A stretch of 61,593 nucleotides of DNA from assembly GCA_900542765.1 (NCBI GenBank), contig UQOX01000014.1, forward strand, positions 1 through 61,593, read 5' to 3'. Source of the DNA: an uncultured Porphyromonadaceae bacterium (GTDB taxonomy: Bacteria; Bacteroidota; Bacteroidia; Bacteroidales; UBA11471). Every line of letters starts with the position of its first letter. Within the stretch, counting starts at the first letter, position 1. The notes below the pieces were generated by a model. That model made no database searches. It had not been told where the DNA came from and saw only the letters and a list, made by a program, of their open reading frames with translations. The translations under genes and the position numbers were made by a program. Positions 26,446-38,586 of this stretch are shown piece by piece.

Positions 26446-28113
26446 TTAAATACGGAAGAAGAGTCCGAAACTCAACATCTCTTTGATTTGGAGGAATGAC
26501 CCTCTCTCATTGGGTTCGGCGCTGTCGTCGTAGCGCATCTTAAATTCGATTTTGGTAGAAAAATAACGGTTCAGAATAAAATTGAACGTGTTTTCAAAAT
26601 CTACCTGCACATGCTTGTAGGAGGTGAAGTAATAGATACGCGACGAGATATACATGTTGCGCATGAATTCCCATTTCACTGTGGTGTCGAATGATGAACC
26701 GAATTGGTGTAGGATTTTCTTTCCCTCTTCTATACCATATTTTGTGGGATCCATCTTTTCGTCGATGCAAGTTTTCAGGTTGTAAGAAAATGGCGATACC
26801 GATGCCGATGAGGTGAACGCCTTGTTTTTGCTGGTGTAGTTGTGGCTCATACCGAGGTTGTAACTTAGTTCCCCCGGCGACAGGAATGAAGCTGTTCGCG
26901 TATCGGTGTTTTTCTTGTAGTTGTTGAAAAATTGAGTCTTGAAATATAGGCTGGTCGAGTAGTAGATGTTCCCGAATGCTTTGTAGCCGAATTTACTGTC
27001 GATGCGGAACAGGTCTTCGCTGATGCTGTAATTGCGCAGCGTGTCGTCGGGTGCACTGCTGATGTTGAGGTTCCATTGCACCTTGTTCTCAAAAATTATT
27101 TTGTCTTTATAATCTTTGTAGTTGAGCGTGTAGGTTTGTGAACCGATGAGGTTGAGGTTGCTTGTACCACCCTGATACCAGTTCTCCGATATATATATTT
27201 GGGAAATTTGCAACGAATTGTATAGGGTCGAAATCCAGTGTTTCAATTTTATGGGGCGGCCTTGAATGTCAAATTCCCGGGGTGCCGACGGCCCCTTCAC
27301 CATGAGCATCTCTCTCCGTTTTTTCATGCGTTCGAGATGTATGGCTTTGGGCATCTTTTCGGGTGTGTAATGCACTTTCTCGGGGTGGGCGACAATGGCT
27401 ACGGCTTGTGCGTAATCGCCCAATTCGGCCTGTTGTTTGTCGCGGTCGATGTTGTTTACCCGTCGGGTCAAGGAGTAGGGCGTGTCGCGATGTGAGCGAT
27501 GAGGTGCATTTGGGTCATACAGCCCGGGCATTTTGTCGGGACGTTGTCCGTCGAATATGATGGGGAGGAAAATCGGGTTGACCGGAATCTCGTTCGACGG
27601 CGCAATCGTGAAGCGGTTTTTCGATTCACTCAAAATAGCTTGTGCCCGTGCACACATTTGCAGAGGTCGGGGTTTGGGCGGAATTCTTCGCAGGGTGTCT
27701 TTGGGGGAAATTGCCGCAGCGAGGGTATCGCGCACGGGCGTTGCCGGGGTTTCGACGAGGATGTCTTTCCCCGCAATGCTGTCGAGCTTGTTTAGCAAAT
27801 CCTCGCTGATGAGGGTGCTGTCTTCGATATATTGTGTCGTCACATATATGGTGTCTCTCACCAGCCGGGTGGTGTCGATGTGTATATCGACACGCGCGCT
27901 GTCTTTCACTTCGAGACTGTCGATGAGTGAAAATATGTTTTCGATGAGGCGGTTCAGGCTGTCGGGCATTGACGATGTGTCGACCGGAGGCTTTTGTGTG
28001 ACGAGTTTCGGCGCCGATTGTGCTGCCGTGGCAAATAACAGAATTATCAACAACGGAAAACAGTGCCTGGCAAAACGTCGAGAGAAACGTGTGTATGCTG
28101 TGGTGATGCCCAT
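26446..28113 (-). CDS. DUF3078 family exported protein
   Basis: The 555-residue product has a signal peptide (HCFPLLIILLFATAAQSA) and a long Thr/Asp-rich linker. Its C-terminal half of beta-strand character (WYQGGTSNLNLIGSQTYTLNYKD, SKFGYKAFGNIYYSTSL) matches the Bacteroidetes DUF3078 family and looks like an outer-membrane barrel. The function is unknown. The start at 28113 is chosen because a TATATTTG box at 28147-28154 covers the upstream ATG at 28149. It leads the operon and is 3 bp from the protease gene. Confidence 0.82.
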   Translation of the reverse strand: MGITTAYTRFSRRFARHCFPLLIILLFATAAQSAPKLVTQKPPVDTSSMPDSLNRLIENIFSLIDSLEVKDSARVDIHIDTTRLVRDTIYVTTQYIEDSTLISEDLLNKLDSIAGKDILVETPATPVRDTLAAAISPKDTLRRIPPKPRPLQMCARAQAILSESKNRFTIAPSNEIPVNPIFLPIIFDGQRPDKMPGLYDPNAPHRSHRDTPYSLTRRVNNIDRDKQQAELGDYAQAVAIVAHPEKVHYTPEKMPKAIHLERMKKRREMLMVKGPSAPREFDIQGRPIKLKHWISTLYNSLQISQIYISENWYQGGTSNLNLIGSQTYTLNYKDYKDKIIFENKVQWNLNISSAPDDTLRNYSISEDLFRIDSKFGYKAFGNIYYSTSLYFKTQFFNNYKKNTDTRTASFLSPGELSYNLGMSHNYTSKNKAFTSSASVSPFSYNLKTCIDEKMDPTKYGIEEGKKILHQFGSSFDTTVKWEFMRNMYISSRIYYFTSYKHVQVDFENTFNFILNRYFSTKIEFKMRYDDSAEPNERGSFLQIKEMLSFGLFFRI

Positions 28114-28146
28114 ACGTTGGTCATGTGAGTCGTCGGAAATAGTGGA

Positions 28147-28154
28147 CAAATATA
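28147..28154 (-). promoter_or_regulatory. -7 box of the DUF3078-protease-barrel operon
   Basis: TATATTTG on the minus strand lies 34 bp before the chosen start. No good -33 TTG is seen. Confidence 0.6.
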
Positions 28155-28257
28155 GTGAAAAAAAACTTCTTCCCGAAATATAAATTACTTAATCTTGCGA
28201 AAACAATTCCCTTCGATAATTAATCGCTTTTTTCATGGCTTAATCCCAACTTTTTTC

Positions 28258-28265
28258 TAATTTTG
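28258..28265 (+). promoter_or_regulatory. -7 box of pyrG
   Basis: TAATTTTG followed by C lies 36 bp before the pyrG start codon. The -33 region is T-rich without a clear TTG. Confidence 0.6.
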
Positions 28266-28273
28266 CACTTTGA

Positions 28274-29905
<1,632 letters not shown>

Positions 29906-29933
29906 TTATTTGCCTATTTCATAAGATTCCACA

Positions 29934-31826
29934 ATGGACAAAAACACAATCATCGGCTTTCTACTTATGGCCGTCGTCCTTTTCGGCTACACATGGTATA
30001 TGCAGCCGTCGCCCGAGCAGAAAGCCGCCATGCAGCGTTACCAAGACTCGTTGTTGCAGGTCGAAAATGCCCGTTTGGCACAACTCGATAACGAGGCACA
30101 GCTTCCCGTTGCTACCACTCCCGAGGAGGTAGCCGTCGATGAGCACACAGCCCGTTTGCGCAATGAATATGTCGATTTTGCTCCTTTTGCCGAAGGAGAA
30201 GAGGAGTTGATAACCCTCTCCAATCCCCAGTTGACCCTGACTTTCTCGACCCGGGGTGGCCGGCTTGCACAAGCGGTACTCAACGAATACAGCACCTACG
30301 ACTCCCTGCCGTTGATGCTTTTCAACCAAGAGAACAATGCCTATGGGTTCATCTTCAAGACACAAGGGCGTACCATCGATACCGATGAGCTCTATTTCGT
30401 TCCTGAGCTTTCGGCCGACAACCGTACCCTCTCGATGAAACTTCCCTTCGAAAATGGCAGTTCCTTTGAGATTCGTTACACCCTTCCCGCCGAGGGATAC
30501 ATGCTCGATATGCAACTTTACCAGAACGGTATGGAGCAGATTTTGCCGCGCAATACGGTCGATCTCGACATGTATTGGAACCAGAAACTGCGCCGGCAGG
30601 AGCGGGGACGCATGTTTGAGGAGCGCAACAGTGCCCTTTATTACAAATTCCTGGGGTCAGACGTCGAACGTCTCAGCGAGACCAAAGACGAGCATGAGAG
30701 CCTCTCTACCGGTCTGCAATGGATTGGTTTCAAGAACCAGTTCTTCTCCTCGGTACTCATAGCCGATCATAAGTTCAACGGCGCCCGTTTGGAATCGACA
30801 GTTTTGCCCGAAGACAACCACTACCTCAAAAATTACAAGGCCGCGACGACAATCGATTATGACCCCATGACAGCCGAAGGTCCTTCGTTCCGCTTCTTCC
30901 TCGGCCCGAACCTTTATCCGCTTCTCAAAAGCTACGATAAGGGTCTTGACTCCGACGACAAGTTGCAACTGCCCAAACTCATACCTCTGGGTTACAAGTT
31001 CTTCCGTTGGATCAATACCGGAATCATCATTCCCATCTTTACCTTCTTGGGCAAATACTTTACCAATTACGGTGTCATCATACTCCTCATGACGCTTATC
31101 ATCAAAGCCGTGCTGATGCCTCTGACCTTCAAGTCTTATATGTCGAGCGCACGCATGAGGGTGTTGAAACCCCAGGTCGAAGAAATCAACGCCAAATATC
31201 CCGGTCAGGACAAGGCTCTCGAACGCCAGCAGGCAACGATGGAGCTCTACCGCAATGCCGGGGTGAATCCCATGAGTGGCTGTCTGCCGTTGCTTTTGCA
31301 GATGCCTATCCTCTTGGCCATGTTTGCGTTCTTCCCCTCATCGATAGAGTTGCGTCAGCAACCGTTCCTCTGGGCCGACGACCTCTCTTCTTACGATGCC
31401 ATATTCTCTTGGAATGCTTACATTCCCATCATTACGCCCTATTTTGGCAACCACATCAGCCTCTTCTGCCTGTTGATGACCATCACCAATATTCTCTACA
31501 CCAAAATCAATATGGACAGTACGGGAGGCGGTCAGCAGATGCCGGGTATGAAACTCATGATGTATCTCATGCCGTTGATGTTCCTTTTCATCTTCAACAA
31601 TTATGCATCGGGATTGAGCTACTACTATTTCGTGTCGCTCCTCATCACGATTATTCAGACCTATATTTTCCGCAAATGCATCAATGAGGAAAAGGTATTG
31701 GCCAAATTGAAAGAAAATCAAAAGAAACCGCGCAAAAAATCGGGTTTCTTGGCACGTCTCGAAGAGGCTCAACGCCAGCAACAGGCTGCTCTCAAACGCC
31801 AACAGCAACAACAACGTCGTCGTTAG
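29934..31826 (+). CDS. yidC: Membrane protein insertase YidC
   Basis: The 630-residue insertase has an N-terminal helix (about 5-20), a large periplasmic P1 domain (about 60-350), then the conserved five-helix core including KFFRWINTGIIIP, NYGVIILLMTLIIKAVLMPLT and NAGVNPMSGCLPLLLQMPI. It inserts and folds inner-membrane proteins, alone or with SecYEG. The C-terminal tail is very Gln/Arg/Lys-rich (KRQQQQQRRR), which may contact ribosomes. It is probably co-transcribed with pyrG. Confidence 0.97.
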   Translation: MDKNTIIGFLLMAVVLFGYTWYMQPSPEQKAAMQRYQDSLLQVENARLAQLDNEAQLPVATTPEEVAVDEHTARLRNEYVDFAPFAEGEEELITLSNPQLTLTFSTRGGRLAQAVLNEYSTYDSLPLMLFNQENNAYGFIFKTQGRTIDTDELYFVPELSADNRTLSMKLPFENGSSFEIRYTLPAEGYMLDMQLYQNGMEQILPRNTVDLDMYWNQKLRRQERGRMFEERNSALYYKFLGSDVERLSETKDEHESLSTGLQWIGFKNQFFSSVLIADHKFNGARLESTVLPEDNHYLKNYKAATTIDYDPMTAEGPSFRFFLGPNLYPLLKSYDKGLDSDDKLQLPKLIPLGYKFFRWINTGIIIPIFTFLGKYFTNYGVIILLMTLIIKAVLMPLTFKSYMSSARMRVLKPQVEEINAKYPGQDKALERQQATMELYRNAGVNPMSGCLPLLLQMPILLAMFAFFPSSIELRQQPFLWADDLSSYDAIFSWNAYIPIITPYFGNHISLFCLLMTITNILYTKINMDSTGGGQQMPGMKLMMYLMPLMFLFIFNNYASGLSYYYFVSLLITIIQTYIFRKCINEEKVLAKLKENQKKPRKKSGFLARLEEAQRQQQAALKRQQQQQRRR

Positions 31827-31854
31827 GAAAAGGGACGAAGACGATATAAGCCTT

Positions 31855-31895
31855 AGGGGAAACGCTGCATGTGCCGCGTTTCCCCTTTTCTTTTC
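31855..31895 (+). terminator. Terminator of pyrG-yidC
   Basis: GGGGAAACGC (31856-31865) pairs with GCGTTTCCCC (31876-31885), followed by TTTTCTTTTCC. Confidence 0.88.
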
Positions 31896-32180
31896 CCGGC
31901 GGGACGTTCCGGGGTTATGGATTATGGCGTTGTTGTGGCGTGGAGTGATGTGGAGTAGAGTAGAGTAGAGTCGATGTCCCCCTACGAGTTAGAACGGTCG
32001 GCCGTTTCCCCGTTGATGGGGTGATGGAGAACGTCCGAAGCCTTGTTCCCCCCAGTGTGAAATGACCCACTGTGCGGGTCATCTTGTCGTAGTGAGGAGG
32101 GGACAGGGGTGGAATAAGCGGCGGAAGCGCGTTTTTATGAAGAAAGGAAATTCCCTTGCCATTTTTCAAGCCCGTCAAAA
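31896..32180. other. Gene-free segment with possible dispersed element
   Basis: About 285 bp without a credible gene. It contains a short GTAGA-type pentanucleotide array (about 31952-31972), a palindrome ATGACCC/GGGTCAT (32062-32082) and odd C/G-rich text unlike flanking coding DNA. The minus strand has an open frame rich in Pro, Thr, Arg and His with no recognisable domain. It may be a decayed or repeated intergenic element. Confidence 0.4.
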
Positions 32181-32182
32181 TA

Positions 32183-32219
32183 CAAGGGGTTGCATCAAAA
32201 TTCTTGATACAACCCCTTG
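32183..32219 (-). terminator. Terminator of the S46 peptidase gene
   Basis: CAAGGGGTTG and CAACCCCTTG form the base of a 16-bp stem with one mismatch and a short loop, 25-60 bp after the stop. The T-tract after it on the minus strand is short (TATTTTG). Confidence 0.75.
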
Positions 32220-32243
32220 GGTATGATGGATAGATAGTCGTAA

Positions 32244-34412
32244 TTAAGGATTGATGATCAGTTCATCGAGCAGATAGTCGGCATTGGCATATTTGTCGAT
32301 GATAAAGAGAATGTAGCGTATGTCGGTGATAATGGAGCGTTGGTAGCGGCTTTGGTATTGTATGTCACCCGTGATGCCTTCCCAGTTGCGGTCGAAGTTG
32401 ATACCTACCAGTTCGCCCCGGCTGTTGAGCACGGGACTGCCCGAGTTCCCACCTGTCGTGTGGGTATTGGCAATGAAATTGACGGGCATTCGTCCTTGCT
32501 CGTTTGCATAGAAACCGAAATCTTTTTTTCGGTAGAGTTCTTTCAGTTTCTTATCCACCACAAATTCCCAGTTTGTCGGGTCTTCTTTTTCCATGACTCC
32601 ATCGAGGGTCGTTGCGAAATTATAGGTAATGGCATTTGCGGGGGAATATGATTTTACCTGACCGTAGGTGAGTCGCAGCGTGAAGTTGGCGTCGGGATAG
32701 TTGGCTTTGTCGGCGTGCAGGAGCAACTGGCCGGCGATATACGATTTTTGGGCGTTGGCAATCTCCTTGTCAATGGGTTGCAGTTCCTCGTTGATGCGAC
32801 GTGCTTCTTCCTTGATGGCACGGGCATACTTCACCATGCCGTCGTTTTCAAGAAGTTTGAGGTTGGGGTGTTTTTTCCATTTCTCGTATTTGTCGGGATT
32901 GACAAACATGGAGTTTTCGAACAGGTTATCGACATATTTCCCGATGTCGCCCTTGTGTTTGCGGTTGATGGTTTTGAAGAACGACGGGTAATATTCGGGT
33001 GCAATGCTGTCGGCATACATTTTCAGCATGGCCTTGGCGATGCGGCGGTCGACGTCGGGGGCATAATCTTTGTCATAGAACGTGTAGTAGAGCTTGTCAA
33101 ATGCTTCGAGGGCAGCCCGTCGGGTCGAGTCGTTGCCGTTCAAACCTTCTTTGAGTGCGTCGAAGTTGGTCGGTACATGGCTGAATTCGGTGCCTATCCA
33201 CAAGGCTTCGAGCAGGTATTGCATGCGTTTTTTCAGTCCGGCGCGTTTTTGCACTTCGTGGGCAATTATATCCACGGCTTCGCGGTATTCGGCGATGTCA
33301 TTGTCCCACCCCCAGTTGAGGAGTTCGTTCATTTGACGCTCTTTGAGATAGGCCGTCGATTGCAGGTCGATCATGATGTTCATGCCTTTGCTGCTCTTGT
33401 AGCTGTTGGTCGAGGAGGCATATTTCCCGGCGTATTGTATGCGCACTTTGGGGTCGGCAAGCATGGCATTGAGCATGAGCCTTTGGCGCAGGTCTCTCAC
33501 GTTGATGCGTATTTGGTTGTCGATTTCTTTCCGTTCCTTGACTTCGGCCGGGGTGTAATAGTGGTTGGTGCGTCCCGGGAAGCCCATGATCATGACAAAG
33601 TCGTTCTCCTTGACGCCTCTGATGCTGAGGTCGAAATATTTCTTCGGTCGCAGGGGCACGTTGCAGGTGTCGTAAGGGGCAGGGTTGCCCAATGAGTCGG
33701 CATAGATGCGGAATATGGAGAAATCGCCCGTGTGTCGCGGCCATTCCCAGTTGTCGGTATCGGCGCCGAATTTCCCGATGGAAGAGGGGGGCGCGGCGAC
33801 CATGCGCACATCGGGATAGACCTTTTGGGTGAACATGTAGTAGCGGTTGCCTCCATAGAAGGGTTTGATGATGACCGTCGTACCGGGATTGTTTTCCAGA
33901 AAATCTTTCCCTACACGTTTCTCGGCCAGCGAGTTGAGAAATTGGGTATTGAGATATTTCATCTCGATGTGGCTGGTATCCTTTTCCAACTCTTCTTCGA
34001 CATAGTCGGTCACCTCCTCGATTTTGTCGATGAATGTCACCGTGAGTCCCGGATTGGGCAACTCTTCTTTGCGGCTTTTGGCCCAAAATCCATTGGTGAG
34101 CAGGTCGTTGTCGACGCTGCTGTGAGCCTGTATGTAGTCATAGCCGCAGTGGTGGTTGGTCAGGACGAGACCCTGCGGCGAAATGACTTCGCCGGTGCAA
34201 CCGCTGCCGAAAATGACCACGGCATCTTTCAGCGACACCGAGTCGGGGTGGTAAATGTCCTCGGCGCAGATTTCGAGGCCGAGACCTTTCATCTGTTCGA
34301 TGTTTTGCCCTTTGAGCAGCGGGAGGAGCCACATGCCTTCATCGGCATGAGTCGGGAGGAGGGGTAGCGCGGCCAAGACCAACGCACAAAGAAGGTGCAC
34401 TTTGTTTTTCAT
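32244..34412 (-). CDS. S46 family dipeptidyl-peptidase (DPP11/DPP7 type)
   Basis: This 722-residue exported serine peptidase has a signal peptide (cleavage after about residue 23, PTHADE) and a chymotrypsin-like site: His in TNHHCGYD (about 87) and Ser in GGNSGSPVL (about 655). A long helical insert lies between. It releases dipeptides from oligopeptides in the periplasm, typical of protein-using Bacteroidales. Arg675 in INFDRNWEG aligns by position with the Arg that gives DPP11 its Asp/Glu preference, whereas DPP7 has Gly there; the subtype is therefore inferred as DPP11-like. Confidence 0.92.
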   Translation of the reverse strand: MKNKVHLLCALVLAALPLLPTHADEGMWLLPLLKGQNIEQMKGLGLEICAEDIYHPDSVSLKDAVVIFGSGCTGEVISPQGLVLTNHHCGYDYIQAHSSVDNDLLTNGFWAKSRKEELPNPGLTVTFIDKIEEVTDYVEEELEKDTSHIEMKYLNTQFLNSLAEKRVGKDFLENNPGTTVIIKPFYGGNRYYMFTQKVYPDVRMVAAPPSSIGKFGADTDNWEWPRHTGDFSIFRIYADSLGNPAPYDTCNVPLRPKKYFDLSIRGVKENDFVMIMGFPGRTNHYYTPAEVKERKEIDNQIRINVRDLRQRLMLNAMLADPKVRIQYAGKYASSTNSYKSSKGMNIMIDLQSTAYLKERQMNELLNWGWDNDIAEYREAVDIIAHEVQKRAGLKKRMQYLLEALWIGTEFSHVPTNFDALKEGLNGNDSTRRAALEAFDKLYYTFYDKDYAPDVDRRIAKAMLKMYADSIAPEYYPSFFKTINRKHKGDIGKYVDNLFENSMFVNPDKYEKWKKHPNLKLLENDGMVKYARAIKEEARRINEELQPIDKEIANAQKSYIAGQLLLHADKANYPDANFTLRLTYGQVKSYSPANAITYNFATTLDGVMEKEDPTNWEFVVDKKLKELYRKKDFGFYANEQGRMPVNFIANTHTTGGNSGSPVLNSRGELVGINFDRNWEGITGDIQYQSRYQRSIITDIRYILFIIDKYANADYLLDELIINP

Positions 34413-34495
34413 AGAGGTTTGATTTTGGGTGGAAACGCAAAGCGAATATGTGAAAAAAATTTGGTTCCCGCAAGGTTTTCACCCATTTTGCATGG

Positions 34496-35197
34496 CTAAA
34501 TGTCGAGCGTGTAGCTTTCCATCGTGAGCAAGTCGATGGTGAAAAGCCGATTGTAGAGCGGTTCTCCGCAGCCGGTGATGAGTTTGATGACCTCGGCGGC
34601 CTCGATGCTGCCGATGACACCGGGTGTGGGGCCGATGACACCCGCCGGCACGGCGTGTCGCGACGAGAGGGTGGCTCGGTCGGGAAACAGTTGTGCATAT
34701 CGTTTCCCTTTGTCGCCGTCGAATACCGACACTTGCCCCCGGAAACCTTCGATGCTCCCGTAGACATAGGGCTTTTGCAAGCGGTGGCACCAGTCGTCGA
34801 GAAGGTATCGGGTGGCGTAGTTGTCGCACCCGTCGACAATGATGTCATAGGGCGTGATGATGTCGGCGGCATTTTTTTCGGTGAGGAAGTGCGGATAGGT
34901 GTCGATGCGGCATTTCCCGTTCCGTCCTGCCAAGGTGGCTCGGGCACATTCGACCTTGCTCTTCCCGCTTTCATCTTCGGTGTAGAGAATCTGTCGTTGC
35001 AGGTTGCTTTCCGATACGGTGTCACCGTCGACAAGACCTATGCGGCCTATTCCGGCGGCACAGAGGTAGAGGGCGATGGGCGAACCCAGCCCGCCGGCTC
35101 CGACGATGAGTACCGAAGCCCGCTCCAAAGCCTGCTGGCCCGAGATGCCTATCTCGGGCAGCATGACTTGGCGGGCGTAACGTTCCGATGGCGTCAT
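34496..35197 (-). CDS. thiF: ThiF/MoeB/HesA family adenylyltransferase
   Basis: The 233-residue E1-like enzyme adenylates the ThiS C-terminus for thiazole sulfur transfer. The ATP loop GAGGLGSPIALYLCAAGIG, VDGDTVSESNLQRQILY and VDGCDNYATRYLLDDWC are present. The four zinc cysteines and the crossover-loop cysteine of E. coli ThiF are not seen; the region reads FPDRATLSSRHAVPAGVIG. The start at 35197 leaves 11 bp after thiH; an earlier ATG overlaps thiH. It is the last gene of the thiamine operon. Confidence 0.9.
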   Translation of the reverse strand: MTPSERYARQVMLPEIGISGQQALERASVLIVGAGGLGSPIALYLCAAGIGRIGLVDGDTVSESNLQRQILYTEDESGKSKVECARATLAGRNGKCRIDTYPHFLTEKNAADIITPYDIIVDGCDNYATRYLLDDWCHRLQKPYVYGSIEGFRGQVSVFDGDKGKRYAQLFPDRATLSSRHAVPAGVIGPTPGVIGSIEAAEVIKLITGCGEPLYNRLFTIDLLTMESYTLDI

Positions 35198-35208
35198 GGT
35201 ATTCTCGT

Positions 35209-36321
35209 TTAGTCGAAAATGCGGTCCCAGTCTTTCCACACCACTTCATATCCGGCTTTCTTGACGGCTTGTTCCACTTCGGCGGGAGTGCGGTCGTCGC
35301 TGACGACAAATTGTTCGAGTGCCTGCGGGTGGGTGAAGTATCCGCCCGGTTCGGTTTTTGAGCCGGCGCTCAACGATGTGGCGCCCAGGGTGGCGATGTG
35401 GTCGCGGAATTGCGGATTCTCACGGGTCGATACCGAAATGTCGACGTCGTGGTCGAAGAGGCGGAAGGCGAAAATCGTCTGCGCCAGTTGCCGGTCGCTC
35501 ATCACGACGTTGGGTTGGAAGTGGCCTTCCGATGGCCGCAACCGCGGGAAATTGACGCTGTAACGGGTCTTCCAGTATTTTTTGCGCAGATATTGCAGAT
35601 GTATGGCCATGAAGGTGATGTCGGTGCGCCACTCTTCGAGACCGATGAGCACGCCCATGCCTATCTTGTGCACACCGGCCTGTCCCATGCGGTCGAAGCC
35701 GTTGACACGCCACTCGAAGTTCGATTTCATGCCTTTGGGGTGGTAAACCTTGTAGCGCTCGCGGTGGTAGGTTTCCTGGAAGCAGACTACGCCGTTCAGT
35801 CCCGACTGGGTGAGCCGGTAGTAATCTTCGCTTTTGAGCGGCATGACTTCGATGGTGAGGTTGGAGAAGTAGGGGCGTGCCAGCCGCAATGCGTTTTCGA
35901 GATAGTCGACACCGGCCAAGTGCGGGTTTTCTCCCGTGACGATGAGCAGGTTTTCGAACGGCCCCAGGCGGCGTATCGCCTTGCATTCCTCCACGATTTC
36001 TTCGTCGGTGAGGATAATGCGGTTGATGGGATTGTTGTGGTTGAACCCGCAGTAGACGCAGAAATTGGTGCAGGAGTTGGTGATATACATCGGGATATAC
36101 ATGCTGATGGTTTTCCCGAAGCGTTGCTGGGTATACATGCGGCTGCGGACGGCCATCTCTTCGAGGTAGCGCTCGGCGGCCGGAGAGATGAGGGCCATGA
36201 AGTCCTCTATTTGCAGGTGTTCCTGCGTGAGGGCGCGGGCGACATCGGCTTCTGTTTTTGCATATATCTGTTTCGTGATTTCGTCCCACGAATATTTCTC
36301 TAATTCTTCTGAAAACAACAT
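35209..36321 (-). CDS. thiH: 2-iminoacetate synthase (radical SAM)
   Basis: ThiH cleaves tyrosine to dehydroglycine for the thiazole ring. The radical SAM cluster motif CxxxCxxC appears as CTNFCVYC after MYITNS, followed by VTGENPHLAGVDYLENA and CFQETYHRERY. At 370 residues it has normal length. The start at 36321 (MLFSEELEKYSW) overlaps the preceding HEAT gene by 22 bp. An open extension to 36633 runs antisense to nothing useful and through the HEAT gene in another frame, so it is rejected. Confidence 0.95.
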   Translation of the reverse strand: MLFSEELEKYSWDEITKQIYAKTEADVARALTQEHLQIEDFMALISPAAERYLEEMAVRSRMYTQQRFGKTISMYIPMYITNSCTNFCVYCGFNHNNPINRIILTDEEIVEECKAIRRLGPFENLLIVTGENPHLAGVDYLENALRLARPYFSNLTIEVMPLKSEDYYRLTQSGLNGVVCFQETYHRERYKVYHPKGMKSNFEWRVNGFDRMGQAGVHKIGMGVLIGLEEWRTDITFMAIHLQYLRKKYWKTRYSVNFPRLRPSEGHFQPNVVMSDRQLAQTIFAFRLFDHDVDISVSTRENPQFRDHIATLGATSLSAGSKTEPGGYFTHPQALEQFVVSDDRTPAEVEQAVKKAGYEVVWKDWDRIFD

Positions 36322-36872
36322 TTCTTTGATACCTTGTTTTTTTGTTGAGATTCTATGTGGCGCAACACATTCCTTCGGGCTGAGAGGAAGGCGGGCGAGT
36401 AGAATTGTGTTGAACAGTTTTCTAAATATAATTTCAATTCGGACAGTAGTTCGGGTTCTTCTTTGCCAAGTTCGAAAGCCAACTTCATGCTGAGAGCCTG
36501 CACGGAGGGTTTTTCGCGGGGCGACAACATCTGTTCGAGACAGTAGTTGTAGAGTTCGCCGGGAAATGTCTCGGGCCGCGGCATACGGTAGAGCAGGGAG
36601 AGCAGCAGCCTTCGGGTGCCGTCGTGGCGACACCCGAAGAGTTTCTGCGTGAACTCGTGGCGATAAGGAAGAAGCTCTTCGAGTGAAGAAGAGAGGAGCT
36701 TTTCACACGCCCACGCGGCGCGCCAAGACACACGGTCGTCGCTGTCATTGATGAGCCGTACCAGTTGGGGAATATCACTCGGATATTCTGCCACCGATGC
36801 GGCTACCTGGCCGATGGCCTGGCGTGACAACGGTTGCCCGAGAACGGTGCGTAGGTCGGTGATGCGGTCCAT
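36300..36872 (-). CDS. HEAT-like helical repeat protein in the thiamine operon
   Basis: The 190-residue protein is entirely helical, with paired helices such as IPQLVRLINDSDDRVSWRAA and FGCRHDGTRRLLLSLLYRM that resemble HEAT or armadillo repeats. No catalytic motif is visible. It lies 7 bp after thiC and overlaps thiH by 22 bp, so it is translated as part of the operon. A role in assembling or scaffolding thiamine enzymes is possible but only inferred from position. Confidence 0.75.
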   Translation of the reverse strand: MDRITDLRTVLGQPLSRQAIGQVAASVAEYPSDIPQLVRLINDSDDRVSWRAAWACEKLLSSSLEELLPYRHEFTQKLFGCRHDGTRRLLLSLLYRMPRPETFPGELYNYCLEQMLSPREKPSVQALSMKLAFELGKEEPELLSELKLYLENCSTQFYSPAFLSARRNVLRHIESQQKNKVSKKCCFQKN

Positions 36873-36879
36873 CTTCCTC

Positions 36880-38586
<1,707 letters not shown>

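Noticed and set aside
31952..31972. Short tandem repeat considered as a CRISPR fragment
   Set aside because: Units are 5 bp with no spacers and there are no cas genes. No CRISPR-like array is seen anywhere in the window.
31915..32178. An 87-codon minus-strand frame between yidC and the S46 peptidase
   Set aside because: Composition is rich in Pro, Thr, Arg and His, includes low-complexity repeats, and has no motif or promoter. Kept only as part of a possible intergenic element.
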